DNA of 18,890 nt from JBKPCD01 sp046727175 (GTDB lineage Bacteria; Acidobacteriota; Vicinamibacteria; Vicinamibacterales; 2-12-FULL-66-21), in NCBI GenBank assembly GCA_046727175.1, contig JBKPCD010000252.1, positions 1 through 18,890 of the forward strand, in the 5' to 3' direction. Below, piece by piece: positions 5,739 through 13,676 of this stretch. Numbering within the stretch: the first letter of the stretch is position 1; every line of letters begins with the position of its first letter. The notes beneath the pieces are model-generated. The model saw only the letters and a list, made by a program, of their open reading frames with translations. It was not told the DNA's origin and made no database searches. The translations under genes were made by a program, and so were the position numbers.

Positions 5739-8279
5739 TTAGAGAGAGCTGACGGCCGATTCAATCCTGCGGGCGAGGGCGGCGTAGTCGTGGCCTTCCA
5801 GGAACAAAGGCGCGCCGAAGGCCACACGGGCAGGCCCGCGTTGGGGGAACTTCCACGAAGGGTGCAGGATACGGTCGAGCCCTTGCACGCGGACGGGAAC
5901 AACCGGAACGCCAAGTCGCGACGCGATCATGCCGACTCCGGGCCGAAACGTGCCAATCTCGCCAACCTCGGTCCGGCGACCTTCGGGAAAGATCAGAACC
6001 GAGAAGCCCTCGTTGACCAATCCGCCAATGTATCGAAGAGTCTGTCGGGTACCTGTCTCGCGTTGAGGCAGCGGAAAGGCGTTGAAGAAAAGAGAAGCGA
6101 GATAGTAGTTCGTACTGTTGGTCAGCCGCGCCGTCCAGCCGAAGTCTTCGGGATAGAAGTGCGCCTTGAAGAATTCTTTTGCCATTGCCGGCGCGACACG
6201 ATACCGCCAGCGCGGCGGCAGCGCCGCGAAGATTGCCGGCGTATCGAAATGGCTCTGATGATTCGACGCGAAGATGACCGGTCCATCGATTGCTTGCAGA
6301 TGTTCCAGACCCGCCACCTCGAGCCGCATGAACAGCTTCGCGAGCGGCAGGATCCACGTCGGGAAGCTGGAGCGTCGCAACACCCGTGCCGGCAGGGATC
6401 TGTTCCAGGCAGGGAAGTCGATGGGCTCGCTGACGGCTGCTTGCACTCTCCCGGCCGCCGGGACGTCCAGTGGCTTCGTCAGCCCTTCCAAATCGCCGAC
6501 CGTTCGTGCGCCCGCGAACTTCGCCTCGTCGATCGTGACCTGAAAGGCTTCTTCGAGCGCCATCATCAGCTCGACGCGTTCGAGTGAGCTGAGCCCCAGC
6601 TCGTCGATGGTGGTCTCAGGAACCACTCGTCGACCCGGCACGAACCGTACGAGCACCGAGGACACGCTCCGCGTACGACCTGCTTGGGACTGTGCAGGTG
6701 TCGGCTGGCCGTCAAGCCACTGTTTCAGCTCGCGCCGTTTCAGCTTGCGCGTTCCTTCGGTGCGCGGAAGTTCGCCTTGCGGCCAGACGGCAGTCGCGCG
6801 AACCTTCTGAGAATCCCCAAGCTGCGAGTTGGCCGAGCGGACGATTGCGTCGACGTCCGCGCCCGGATCGATCACGAGGATCGCATGCACGCGTTCCGCG
6901 GTCGAGCCTGGAACGGATGCGCCAACGACCGCCGAGTCACGCACGCCGGGTTGAGCATTCAGCACGCGCTCGACATCTTCCGGGAACACGTTGAGGCCCT
7001 CGGGTGTGACGATCATCTCCTTCTTGCGGCCGCGGATATGGAGCTGACCTTCCGAGTCGACCTCGCCGATATCGCCTGTGCGGAACCAGCCATCGCGAAA
7101 CGCGCTGCGTGTCTCGTCGGGCGCATTGAAATAGCCAGCCGTGACGTTGTCACCGCGGACCAGGATTTCGCCGTCATCCGCGATCTTCACCTGCACACCT
7201 GGAATCGGCTTGCCAACCGCGCCTCGCCGCGCGTGCAGCGGATGATTGAGGGTGACGATCGGGGCCGTTTCCGTCAGCCCGTAGCCCTGAACGACGACGA
7301 AGCCGAGCGTCCCCCAGAATGCTTCGAGCTCCGGATCGAGTGGAGCTGCGCCAACGACCATGGCCCAGAACTTGAAGCCGAACATCCGGTGGACCCGCCG
7401 GTAGCGCCACCACCGCGCGATCCAGTGCGACTTTGCCGGCGGCTCGCTCGCCGCCTCAGGGGACGTGCGCAGCACGTACTCCTTCAGCACCTCGAGAATC
7501 TTCGGTACGCACACCAGCACCGAGATGCGCCGATTGTGGATTTGACGGACGATGTCCTCCGGGGCGTAGCTTCGAGTGAAGACGACGAGCCCTGGCAGCA
7601 TCGGGGGGATGAACGTCGCCATGGCCTGGCCGAACATGTGGCTCAAGGGCAGCAGGTTCAGAAATCGAATCGGCAGGAACGGTTTCATCAACCGTTTGTA
7701 TTTGGCGACCTCGCGCTCGATGGGCACGATGTTCGCCAGGATGTTCCTGTGCGTGATGACGACGCCCTTCGGGTCGGCCGTGGCGCCGGACGTGAAAATG
7801 ATTTCGGCGGTGTCGTCTGCGGTGATTGCCGCAGCGGTTGATGGAGTGTCCCGCTTCAGCCGGAGCTCCGGGGTGTCCCGCTTCAGCCGGACCTCGTTCA
7901 GATTCCAGATCGGAACCGACGACGTTATCGGTGTCGCGTCGACGACGTCGCCGACGAGGACGGCGCGAGCGTTGGTAATCGCGACGACGCGGTCGAGGAA
8001 TGCCGCAGAGGCGCGATAGTCGATAGGCACGAGCACGACTCCTCTGAGCAGACATCCCCAGAACGCGATGATCCATTCCGGCCGGTTCTCTCCCCAGATG
8101 CCGACCTTCTGATCTGTGGTGATGCCTTCTCGCGCGAGGCGTTCGGCGAAGGCGACCGCCGCTTCGACCACGTCGGCGTAACGTAGCGTCCACGTCCGAT
8201 ACCCGTCGTCATAGACGAGGAACTCGGCGTCGATTGAACCGAGAGTATTGAAGAAGTCGATGAGCGTTTGGCGCGACAT
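5739..8279 (-). CDS. Fused AMP-binding acyl ligase, acyl carrier domain and PlsC-type acyltransferase
   Basis: 846 residues, three domains. (1) Residues about 10-525 form an AMP-forming fatty acyl ligase: P-loop FTSGATADPKG (162-172, slightly off the TSGTTGxPKG consensus), GYGLTETAP (332-340), WFRTGDIGEVD (398-408), RGRKKEMIV, and a C-terminal Lys in RTEGTRKLKR. (2) Residues about 535-605 form a phosphopantetheine carrier domain with DELGLSSLERVEL, where Ser565 is the predicted attachment site. (3) Residues about 640-846 form an LPLAT domain with NHQSHFD (673-679, HX4D) and FPEGRRT (764-770). It probably activates a fatty acid, loads it on its own carrier and transfers it to a lysophospholipid or glycerophosphate. 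E. coli Aas has the reverse order and no carrier. A 27-bp in-frame tandem repeat lies at residues 131-148. No Shine-Dalgarno precedes the ATG. Confidence 0.93.
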   Translation of the reverse strand: MSRQTLIDFFNTLGSIDAEFLVYDDGYRTWTLRYADVVEAAVAFAERLAREGITTDQKVGIWGENRPEWIIAFWGCLLRGVVLVPIDYRASAAFLDRVVAITNARAVLVGDVVDATPITSSVPIWNLNEVRLKRDTPELRLKRDTPSTAAAITADDTAEIIFTSGATADPKGVVITHRNILANIVPIEREVAKYKRLMKPFLPIRFLNLLPLSHMFGQAMATFIPPMLPGLVVFTRSYAPEDIVRQIHNRRISVLVCVPKILEVLKEYVLRTSPEAASEPPAKSHWIARWWRYRRVHRMFGFKFWAMVVGAAPLDPELEAFWGTLGFVVVQGYGLTETAPIVTLNHPLHARRGAVGKPIPGVQVKIADDGEILVRGDNVTAGYFNAPDETRSAFRDGWFRTGDIGEVDSEGQLHIRGRKKEMIVTPEGLNVFPEDVERVLNAQPGVRDSAVVGASVPGSTAERVHAILVIDPGADVDAIVRSANSQLGDSQKVRATAVWPQGELPRTEGTRKLKRRELKQWLDGQPTPAQSQAGRTRSVSSVLVRFVPGRRVVPETTIDELGLSSLERVELMMALEEAFQVTIDEAKFAGARTVGDLEGLTKPLDVPAAGRVQAAVSEPIDFPAWNRSLPARVLRRSSFPTWILPLAKLFMRLEVAGLEHLQAIDGPVIFASNHQSHFDTPAIFAALPPRWRYRVAPAMAKEFFKAHFYPEDFGWTARLTNSTNYYLASLFFNAFPLPQRETGTRQTLRYIGGLVNEGFSVLIFPEGRRTEVGEIGTFRPGVGMIASRLGVPVVPVRVQGLDRILHPSWKFPQRGPARVAFGAPLFLEGHDYAALARRIESAVSSL
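7846..7891. repeat. 27-bp-period in-frame tandem repeat inside the acyl ligase gene
   Basis: Two identical 19-bp cores (7846-7864 and 7873-7891) recur at a 27-bp period. They encode RLKRDTPEL and RLKRDTPST in the fusion protein, in a variable loop just before the AMP-binding P-loop. Because 27 is a multiple of three, the frame is kept. Confidence 0.85.
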
Positions 8280-8296
8280 CGAGGAGTCAGACGTCA

Positions 8297-8360
8297 GAAT
8301 CTAGAATCTAGAAGTTAGAGTGAAGGAGATCACGATCGCTCTAGATTTTAGCTTCTAGCT
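8297..8360. repeat. Inverted pair of heptamer arrays in a divergent intergenic region
   Basis: GAATCTA, GAATCTA and GAAGTTA (8297-8317) are followed by an inverted set, TCTAGAT, TTTAGCT and TCTAGCT (8340-8360). The two arms are about 16/20 complementary around an 18-20-nt centre. The arrays lie between the divergent starts of the acyl ligase fusion and the DAC-like gene, so they may influence both promoters. Confidence 0.6.
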
Positions 8361-8381
8361 CTTGACCTCGCGCTTCTCGTC

Positions 8382-8394
8382 TATGATGAACCGG
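8382..8394 (+). promoter_or_regulatory. Candidate -10 box and start context of the DAC-like gene
   Basis: TATGAT (8382-8387) lies 7 nt before the ATG at 8395. It contains the alternative ATGs at 8383 and 8386. TTGACC (8362-8367) lies upstream with a 14-nt spacer, which is too short for a normal -35. No Shine-Dalgarno precedes any of the ATGs. If the box is real, the mRNA starts near 8394 and the start is 8395. Confidence 0.35.
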
Positions 8395-9759
8395 ATGGCC
8401 CTTCCGCCGGTTTTTGCCGCTAGTGCGCTGTATGACAACCTGCTGCAGGCGGCACTCCGACAGTTCTTCAGCCGCGCCACGTTCGAGACCGAAGCGACCC
8501 CGTCGCTCTCCTCCGACGGACGTCTTGCGATCGAGCCGACCAACGATCCGTCCGTCCTGACGATTCGGTGGTTTGGTTCGCGTCACGTCCTGCACGTGCC
8601 GAAGCGGCGGCCGTTCACCTCACACGAAGTTCGGCTGGCGCGGGCGATTGGAACGGTGCTGGCCTTGCGGTACCGGGCGATCTTCGACCCGAAGCAGATG
8701 CTCGAGCGCACTGACCTCTTCCGCGGAGCAATCGAAGATCGCTACGTCAGCGCCTATCTGGATACGGAGGCGCAGAGCGGTTCGACGTCAGGCCGAAGTG
8801 ACGTGGTTGCCACCGCCATCGAAGTGCTGCGCGTGGCGGCGCTCTCGAGTTACGAGAATCGCGCCATTTCGTCCGGGGTGTTGCTGCTCGATGGGGACAC
8901 GGACAGCAGCGGTCCGTCTCCGCGGCCCGGGGCCGGGCCGCCGCCGGACGGTCCCGCTTACCGCTACTCGCAGGCGCTGACCGGCATCAAGAGCTTCTAT
9001 CGACTGTGTGACGGCCTCGAGACGCTGTTCATCGCCAACCGGCATGGAACGGTGCTCGACATCATCGAAGTCGCACGCTACGCTCGGGCGGTTCCTCTCG
9101 AAGTGCCATGCTCCACGGCTTACCGCGCCCACGCGCTCGCGACGTCCGGCAGCGCGTCGATCTGCATCGTGCTCAGCCCGTCGCACGAGATCAAGGTGTT
9201 CGCGCAAGGTGTGCAGATGTTCAGCTTCAGGAACGCACGCTGGCATCTGCTCGACATGCAGGCCAAGTACGACATGTGGGAGGAAGCGATCGGCAACAAA
9301 CCGCTCGCGAAACGTCTGTTCCAGACTGCGGTCGATCTCGCGGATGCACGCCAGGGCGCGCTGTTCGTCGTCCTGCGCAATCCGGAGACGTCGCTGCCGC
9401 TCCTCGTCGCGCCGGGCGATCAGCTCGACGCGCTCCGCGGTCAAGGAGGCGACGTCCCCACGAGGGCCCAGCTGATGCACATGCTTCGCGGCAGGAGCGC
9501 CACGGGTCTCGATCCCGCCGTTCTCGCCGGACTTGCCAAGACCGATGGCGCAACCGTCATGGACAGCACCGGCCGACTGCTTGCGGTCGGTGCGATTCTT
9601 CTGCACACCGAGCCTCCCGAGCCGCACTCGACGCTTGCCGTCGAAGGCGCGCGCACGACAGCCGCGATGGCGGCGGGACGTCACGGCGCCGTGTTGAAGG
9701 TGAGCGAGGACGGGCTCATCACGTTCTACGACGAGCAAGAGAGGATTTGGGACATCTAG
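8395..9759 (+). CDS. DAC/DisA-related protein with degenerate active site, probable sensor (DACNV-type)
   Basis: 454 residues from the ATG at 8395 (8383 would add four). The C-terminal part, about 305-454, follows the diadenylate cyclase fold: GALFVVL, then DGATVMDSTGRLLAVGAIL (384-402, the DGA motif), then GARTTAAMAAGRHGAVLKVSEDG (split here at 418-440). In active DisA/CdaA enzymes the second motif is RHR; here it reads RTT, so cyclase activity is doubtful. The middle, about 195-300, has FIANRHGTVLDIIEVARYA and IKVFAQGVQMFSF, and the N-terminal part has RRPFTSHEVRLARA. These resemble the proteins annotated as probable sensor domain DACNV, but this family match is from memory. It probably binds a nucleotide signal rather than making c-di-AMP. 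No membrane segment is seen. A low-complexity Gly/Pro loop lies at 170-187. Confidence 0.7.
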   Translation: MALPPVFAASALYDNLLQAALRQFFSRATFETEATPSLSSDGRLAIEPTNDPSVLTIRWFGSRHVLHVPKRRPFTSHEVRLARAIGTVLALRYRAIFDPKQMLERTDLFRGAIEDRYVSAYLDTEAQSGSTSGRSDVVATAIEVLRVAALSSYENRAISSGVLLLDGDTDSSGPSPRPGAGPPPDGPAYRYSQALTGIKSFYRLCDGLETLFIANRHGTVLDIIEVARYARAVPLEVPCSTAYRAHALATSGSASICIVLSPSHEIKVFAQGVQMFSFRNARWHLLDMQAKYDMWEEAIGNKPLAKRLFQTAVDLADARQGALFVVLRNPETSLPLLVAPGDQLDALRGQGGDVPTRAQLMHMLRGRSATGLDPAVLAGLAKTDGATVMDSTGRLLAVGAILLHTEPPEPHSTLAVEGARTTAAMAAGRHGAVLKVSEDGLITFYDEQERIWDI

Positions 9760-9790
9760 ATTGGTGATTGCTGATTGCAGATTGCTGATT
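9759..9790. repeat. Heptamer tandem array after the DAC-like gene
   Basis: Four units, GATTGGT, GATTGCT, GATTGCA and GATTGCT, plus a partial GATT, begin at the last base of the DAC-like gene's stop codon. They end just upstream of the next promoter candidate. Confidence 0.75.
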
Positions 9791-9795
9791 CATCC

Positions 9796-9824
9796 TTGAC
9801 TCCGCGACGCCGCCGACATTGAAT
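9796..9824 (+). promoter_or_regulatory. Candidate promoter of the atypical SDR gene
   Basis: TTGACT (9796-9801) and TTGAAT (9819-9824) are 17 nt apart and lie 18 nt before the ATG at 9843. The -10 is weak. The TTG at 9819 could start a longer frame but overlaps this -10, so the ATG is preferred. Confidence 0.35.
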
Positions 9825-9842
9825 AGACGCGGGCACGACGGT

Positions 9843-10742
9843 ATGCGAATCTTTTTGACCGGCGGGGCAGGGTATCTCGGCTCGGCCGTGCTCGACGCGC
9901 TCGTGCGCGGCGGGCATCACGTCGATGCGCTCGTGCGCAACAGCGAACGGGCGGCGCAGGTTCGCGCACGCGGCGGTCATCCATTCATGGGCAATCTGGC
10001 GGAAGCCGGGACGTACGCGCACGTTGCGGTTGGCGCCGATGGCGCCATCCACGCGGCGCTCGAGTACTCAGCACGCGGGCCGCGCGTCGATGCGACGGCG
10101 ATTGAAACACTGCTGGCAAGCCTCTCAGGTCGTCAGCGCTTCTTCATTTACACCTCCGGCGTCTGGGTGCTCGGGCCGTGCCCGACGCCAGTCGACGAGA
10201 GTGCCCCGGTGAATCCCGTCGCACAATCCGCGTGGCGCGCGCCGCACGAACAGCGCGTGCTCGAAGCCGCCGGCTCCGGCTTGCGAACGATCGTCGTGCG
10301 TCCGGGGCTCGTCTATGGGGGATCGCGCGGAATCGTGGGCGATCTGCTCAGGGACGCAGCAAACGGTCTGGTGCGCGTCATCGGCAACGGCGAGAATCAC
10401 TGGCCACTGGTGTACGAGCGCGATCTGGGCGAGTTGTATCTTCGCCTCGCGACGAATCCCCACGCGTCCGGCGTATACCATGCCAATGACGAAGGGGACG
10501 AGCGAGTGAACGATCTCGTCAACGCGATCGCGGCGCACATGACCATCCGTCCGAGCATCCGCCGGGTCCCCCTGACGGAGGCGAAAAGCAAGATGGGCGC
10601 CTATGCCGAAGCGCTGGCGCTCGATCAGATCGTGCGCAGCCCCCGTGCACGCGCCCTTGGCTGGAGCCCGTCCTTGCATTCCGTAGCTGGCAACGCCGCT
10701 CGACTGTTCGAGGAATGGCGACGCGGCCGCGAGGCAGCCTGA
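9843..10742 (+). CDS. Extended SDR (NAD-dependent epimerase/dehydratase family) with altered active site
   Basis: 299 residues. The Rossmann fold starts at residue 2 with FLTGGAGYLGSAV (4-16; GxxGxxG at 7-13). Strand markers IYTSGVWVLG (102-111) and VVRPGLVYGG (151-160) fit the extended SDR family, which acts on nucleotide sugars, flavonoid-like or other alcohol substrates. At the site where extended SDRs carry YxxxK, the sequence reads WRAPHE, with Trp131 and His135 in place of Tyr and Lys. The catalytic-loop Ser105 remains. It may be a non-catalytic NAD(P)-binding protein or use a different mechanism. The same W..xHE pattern may occur in related atypical SDRs, so it need not be decay. It follows the DAC-like gene by 83 bp and may share its transcript. 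Confidence 0.85.
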   Translation: MRIFLTGGAGYLGSAVLDALVRGGHHVDALVRNSERAAQVRARGGHPFMGNLAEAGTYAHVAVGADGAIHAALEYSARGPRVDATAIETLLASLSGRQRFFIYTSGVWVLGPCPTPVDESAPVNPVAQSAWRAPHEQRVLEAAGSGLRTIVVRPGLVYGGSRGIVGDLLRDAANGLVRVIGNGENHWPLVYERDLGELYLRLATNPHASGVYHANDEGDERVNDLVNAIAAHMTIRPSIRRVPLTEAKSKMGAYAEALALDQIVRSPRARALGWSPSLHSVAGNAARLFEEWRRGREAA

Positions 10743-10762
10743 GGTAAGTAAGGCGTCCGTTC

Positions 10763-11413
10763 TCATTTGACCGCGATCCCTGCATTCAGAACGAAGTGCG
10801 AGGCGCGCGGCACCGCTGGCCGTGTCGCGGTGGCTTCCTGCGGGCTCACCGCGTAGAAGCGCACGTCGAGCGACAGCGCGAGGTGCTTCTTGGCGAACCA
10901 CCTCGCGCCGCCGCCGTAGTTGAGCGCCTTCACGCGTTGATCGGAGCCCGTGAGCGGCCGGTCCTCTCGCTCGGTCTGGAAGCGAGCCGATCCGATCCCT
11001 CCGCTGATGTAGCTCCAACCATCCGCCTTCCCGAAATTGAACGAGATCTGCGGAGAGATGGACGAAAACGTCGTCTTGATTGCCGGTCCCGCGGGCCCGC
11101 CCGTCTGGGTCGGCGGGACGTGGTCGGTGCCGTGGCTCAGGAGCCATTCCCCGCCGAGCCCGAGCGTCATGACGCCGATTCGCGCTGGATACCAGTGCGC
11201 TCCGAACACGAGCCCGAGGCCGTGTCCCGGCACATCCGCCGTGCTGACATTCAGCGCTGTCGCAACCTCGGGAAGCTGCTTGAAGTTTGGAAATGCCGCC
11301 CGGATGTCGAGTACTCCGTGACCGATTGGTTCCGGTTTGAGTTCCTGTGCGAATGAGGCGGGTGCGACCGAGACGCAAACGGTGATGATGGGAAGAACGC
11401 GCAGAACGTTCAT
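10763..11413 (-). CDS. Secreted outer-membrane beta-barrel protein, function unknown
   Basis: 216 residues. An N-terminal signal peptide (MNVLRVLPIITVCVSVAPASFAQ) ends at about residue 23. The rest alternates Gly-rich and aromatic strands (GLGLVFGAHWYP, LGLGGEWLLS, KTTFSSISPQISFNFG, YISGGIGSARF, ALNYGGGARWFAKKHLALSLDVRFY). It ends in a beta strand, FVLNAGIAVK, without the usual terminal Phe. This fits a small eight-stranded porin- or OmpA-like barrel. No catalytic or binding motif is seen. It is convergent with the atypical SDR gene, 20 bp away. Confidence 0.75.
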   Translation of the reverse strand: MNVLRVLPIITVCVSVAPASFAQELKPEPIGHGVLDIRAAFPNFKQLPEVATALNVSTADVPGHGLGLVFGAHWYPARIGVMTLGLGGEWLLSHGTDHVPPTQTGGPAGPAIKTTFSSISPQISFNFGKADGWSYISGGIGSARFQTEREDRPLTGSDQRVKALNYGGGARWFAKKHLALSLDVRFYAVSPQEATATRPAVPRASHFVLNAGIAVK

Positions 11414-11422
11414 GCTCCATTC

Positions 11423-11428
11423 ACTATA
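11423..11428 (-). promoter_or_regulatory. Candidate -10 box of the beta-barrel gene
   Basis: TATAGT on the minus strand ends 9 nt before the ATG at 11413, with no recognisable -35. GGAG lies too close to the ATG to act as a Shine-Dalgarno. The same arrangement and hexamer occur before the PlsB-type gene. Confidence 0.4.
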
Positions 11429-11514
11429 GCCGCGACTGCTTCGACGACTTGCGTGGATGTTGACTCGAGCTGTTTAGTTTCGTATCGAATCCCGAACCGC
11501 GACTTTCGTTGCCG

Positions 11515-12888
11515 TCATCGGTCGGCATTCAGCAATGCGCTCGCGACCGTCAATCCTTCCTGGAGCGTTCGCACTTTGCCATCCAGCTGCTGCTCGTAAA
11601 CCGCCCGCAGAATCTCACCCATCCGAGGGCCCGGCTCGATACCGAGCTCGATCAGGTGCCGGCCCTTGACGATCGGATCAGGCGCCTGATGTTCGACGCC
11701 GAGCGCGCGAGCCCGCTCGAGAAACCAGATGATGCCGCTGCAGTCGAAGTCGCCCGTCCGTCCGCGGCAGTCCGACTCGGCGACGCGCGCCAGCAGCTCG
11801 AGGTCGACTTTCTGCGCAAGCCTGCGAAACGCCCCATCGCCAACCGGCGTGGGAGACTTGAAGAACGCCAGCGGCTTCAGATGGTGCGCGACGATGCCTT
11901 CGACCTGGGCGCGGACGTCGAAGCCGTTGATCGTATGAACGTTGAGGCGGTCGAGCAGCGTGCGTGTCGGCGCGAGCCCTGCCTGCTCGTGTTCCATCGA
12001 ACGAATCCGCCCGTCGATCACTGTCGTAGTCTCGGGCTTTCCCAGATCGTGACAGACCGCGCCGAGCATCACCGTGACCTGGCGGGGCCGATCGAGATCG
12101 GCGATACGGGTGCGGGCCTCGTCCACGACCATCAACGTGTGGACCCACACATCCCCCTCGGGATGCCAGTCCGGTTCCTGCGGACACCCGTTGAGCGCTT
12201 TCAGCTCGGGGAACAGACGATCGATGATTCCCAGCTCGAGTCCGAGGGCGAAGCCAAGCGACGGCCGGGATGCTTTCAGAAGCAGCTTCTCGATTTCCCC
12301 CCAGACACGTTCGGCCGGCAGGTCATCAAGCGGGATGCGTCGACAAAGCTCCCTGGTGCCGCTCTCCATCTCGAGCTCGAACCTGGCGGCGAACTGCAGC
12401 CCGCGCAGCACGCGCAGGCTGTCGTCACCAAATGTCCGCGGATCGATTGCTCGCAGAATCCGGCGCTCGAGCAGATCCTTTCTGCCGTCGTAAGGATCCA
12501 GGTACTCGTCCGTCAGTGGATCCCAGGCGATTGCGTTGATCGTGAAATCGCGTCGCCGTGCGGCTTCCTCGATTGTCATCCGCGGATCGCCGATCACCTC
12601 GAAGCCGCGATGACCCGCGCCGACCTTCGAATCGCGCCGCGGCAGCGCCACGTCGATGTCGGCGACCTTATAGACCGTGAAGCTCTCGCCGATCGTGTTG
12701 ACGGTTCCGAACCGTGAAAGGATATTGCGAAGGCGATCGGCCGGCACGCCGAACACTTCGATGTCGATGTCCTTGGACTCGCGACCGAGCAGTCGATCGC
12801 GCACCCAGCCACCGACGATCAGCGCGCGCCCGCCCGCATCGCGAACGGCGGCGGCAATCCCGAGCGCCGCTTCCGGAGCAGCGCTCAC
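11515..12888 (-). CDS. cca: CCA-adding tRNA nucleotidyltransferase / HD-domain enzyme
   Basis: 457 residues. Residues about 8-150 form a class II poly(A) polymerase/nucleotidyltransferase head: LIVGGWVRDRLLG (23-35), the catalytic DxD in SKDIDIEVFG (Asp40 and Asp42), and RRRDFTINAIAWDP (111-124). A neck region with FGDDSLRVLRGLQFAARF (153-170) follows. Residues about 240-380 carry an HD domain: WVHTLMVVDEA (His250) and VCHDLGKPE (His280, Asp281). Such proteins add or repair the tRNA 3' CCA end; the HD part may have phosphodiesterase or phosphatase activity. Some relatives are poly(A) polymerases or A-adding enzymes, so CCA specificity is inferred. GTG at 12888 is chosen because AAGGA precedes it and it overlaps the SDR stop (GTGA). 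An upstream extension would run inside the SDR gene. Confidence 0.9.
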   Translation of the reverse strand: MSAAPEAALGIAAAVRDAGGRALIVGGWVRDRLLGRESKDIDIEVFGVPADRLRNILSRFGTVNTIGESFTVYKVADIDVALPRRDSKVGAGHRGFEVIGDPRMTIEEAARRRDFTINAIAWDPLTDEYLDPYDGRKDLLERRILRAIDPRTFGDDSLRVLRGLQFAARFELEMESGTRELCRRIPLDDLPAERVWGEIEKLLLKASRPSLGFALGLELGIIDRLFPELKALNGCPQEPDWHPEGDVWVHTLMVVDEARTRIADLDRPRQVTVMLGAVCHDLGKPETTTVIDGRIRSMEHEQAGLAPTRTLLDRLNVHTINGFDVRAQVEGIVAHHLKPLAFFKSPTPVGDGAFRRLAQKVDLELLARVAESDCRGRTGDFDCSGIIWFLERARALGVEHQAPDPIVKGRHLIELGIEPGPRMGEILRAVYEQQLDGKVRTLQEGLTVASALLNADR

Positions 12889-13676
12889 GTGATCCTTCGT
12901 CGCCCGTACCTGCGCACGAGACGATCCGTGAACCTCGGCGCAACGACGTTCAGCACCGCGAGCGCTCGGGACTTTGCGTGCGGGTAAACCTCGACACGCG
13001 GATGCCGAAGGCAATCGATCACTTCGTCAGCGACCTTCGTCACGGGCTGCTTCGGTCCCAGGCCCGCAACCGTGTAGCCGTAGTCGCGCTGCATCGCCGC
13101 GCGGAAATCGGTTTCGGTCGAGACCGGCAGCACCAGGCTCACGTGGATCGACGACGTCGCAAACTCCGAGCGGAGCGATTCCGCGAAGCCGACCTGCGCC
13201 GCCTTGGTCGCGCAGTACCCGCTCATGAGCGGGATGCCGCGGCGACCAACGATCGAGGAGACGATCACGAGGTGCCCGTGGCCCTGCCGCCGGAAGATCG
13301 GGAGAGCCACGCGCGCGCCGTGAAACGTTCCGAAGAAGTTCACGTCCATCATCCGCCGCAGGACATCGGGTGGCGTCTCTTCGACCGTCCCGTAGTACCC
13401 GAATCCCGCGTTGCAGATCATGATGTCGAGCCCGCCGAACGCGCGTTCCGCGTGTGCCACGAGCGCCCGAACATCCTCCTCGTTCGCCACGTCCATCGTG
13501 AGGGCGTCGGCGCGTCCCCCGATGCTGCGGATCCGATCGACCGCCAGCGCAAGTCGATCAGTGCGTCGCGCACCGAGGACGACGGACGCCCCCAGCCGCG
13601 CCAGTTGCTCGGCACACGCGAGACCGATTCCCGACGACGCGCCGGTGATCGCGGCGATGCGACCGACGAAGGTCAT
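12885..13676 (-). CDS. Classical short-chain dehydrogenase/reductase
   Basis: 263 residues. The NAD(P)-binding motif TGASSGIG is at 11-18. Structural CNAGFG is at 88-93. The catalytic set is Ser140/Ser141 in IVSS, Tyr154 and Lys158 in YCATK. LGARRTDRL (34-42), with Arg after the second strand, suggests NADP. The substrate cannot be inferred. It is followed by the CCA-adding enzyme with a 4-bp GTGA overlap, so they are one operon. It is divergent from the M20 peptidase with only 26 bp between start codons. Confidence 0.93.
   Translation of the reverse strand: MTFVGRIAAITGASSGIGLACAEQLARLGASVVLGARRTDRLALAVDRIRSIGGRADALTMDVANEEDVRALVAHAERAFGGLDIMICNAGFGYYGTVEETPPDVLRRMMDVNFFGTFHGARVALPIFRRQGHGHLVIVSSIVGRRGIPLMSGYCATKAAQVGFAESLRSEFATSSIHVSLVLPVSTETDFRAAMQRDYGYTVAGLGPKQPVTKVADEVIDCLRHPRVEVYPHAKSRALAVLNVVAPRFTDRLVRRYGRRRIT

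Noticed and set aside
10125..11420. 431-codon minus-strand frame over the atypical SDR and beta-barrel genes
   Set aside because: It overlaps two real genes, one antisense and one in another frame, and has no family features.
11509..12717. 402-codon plus-strand open frame
   Set aside because: Antisense to the CCA-adding enzyme, which has all motifs. The plus frame has no domain and no Shine-Dalgarno.
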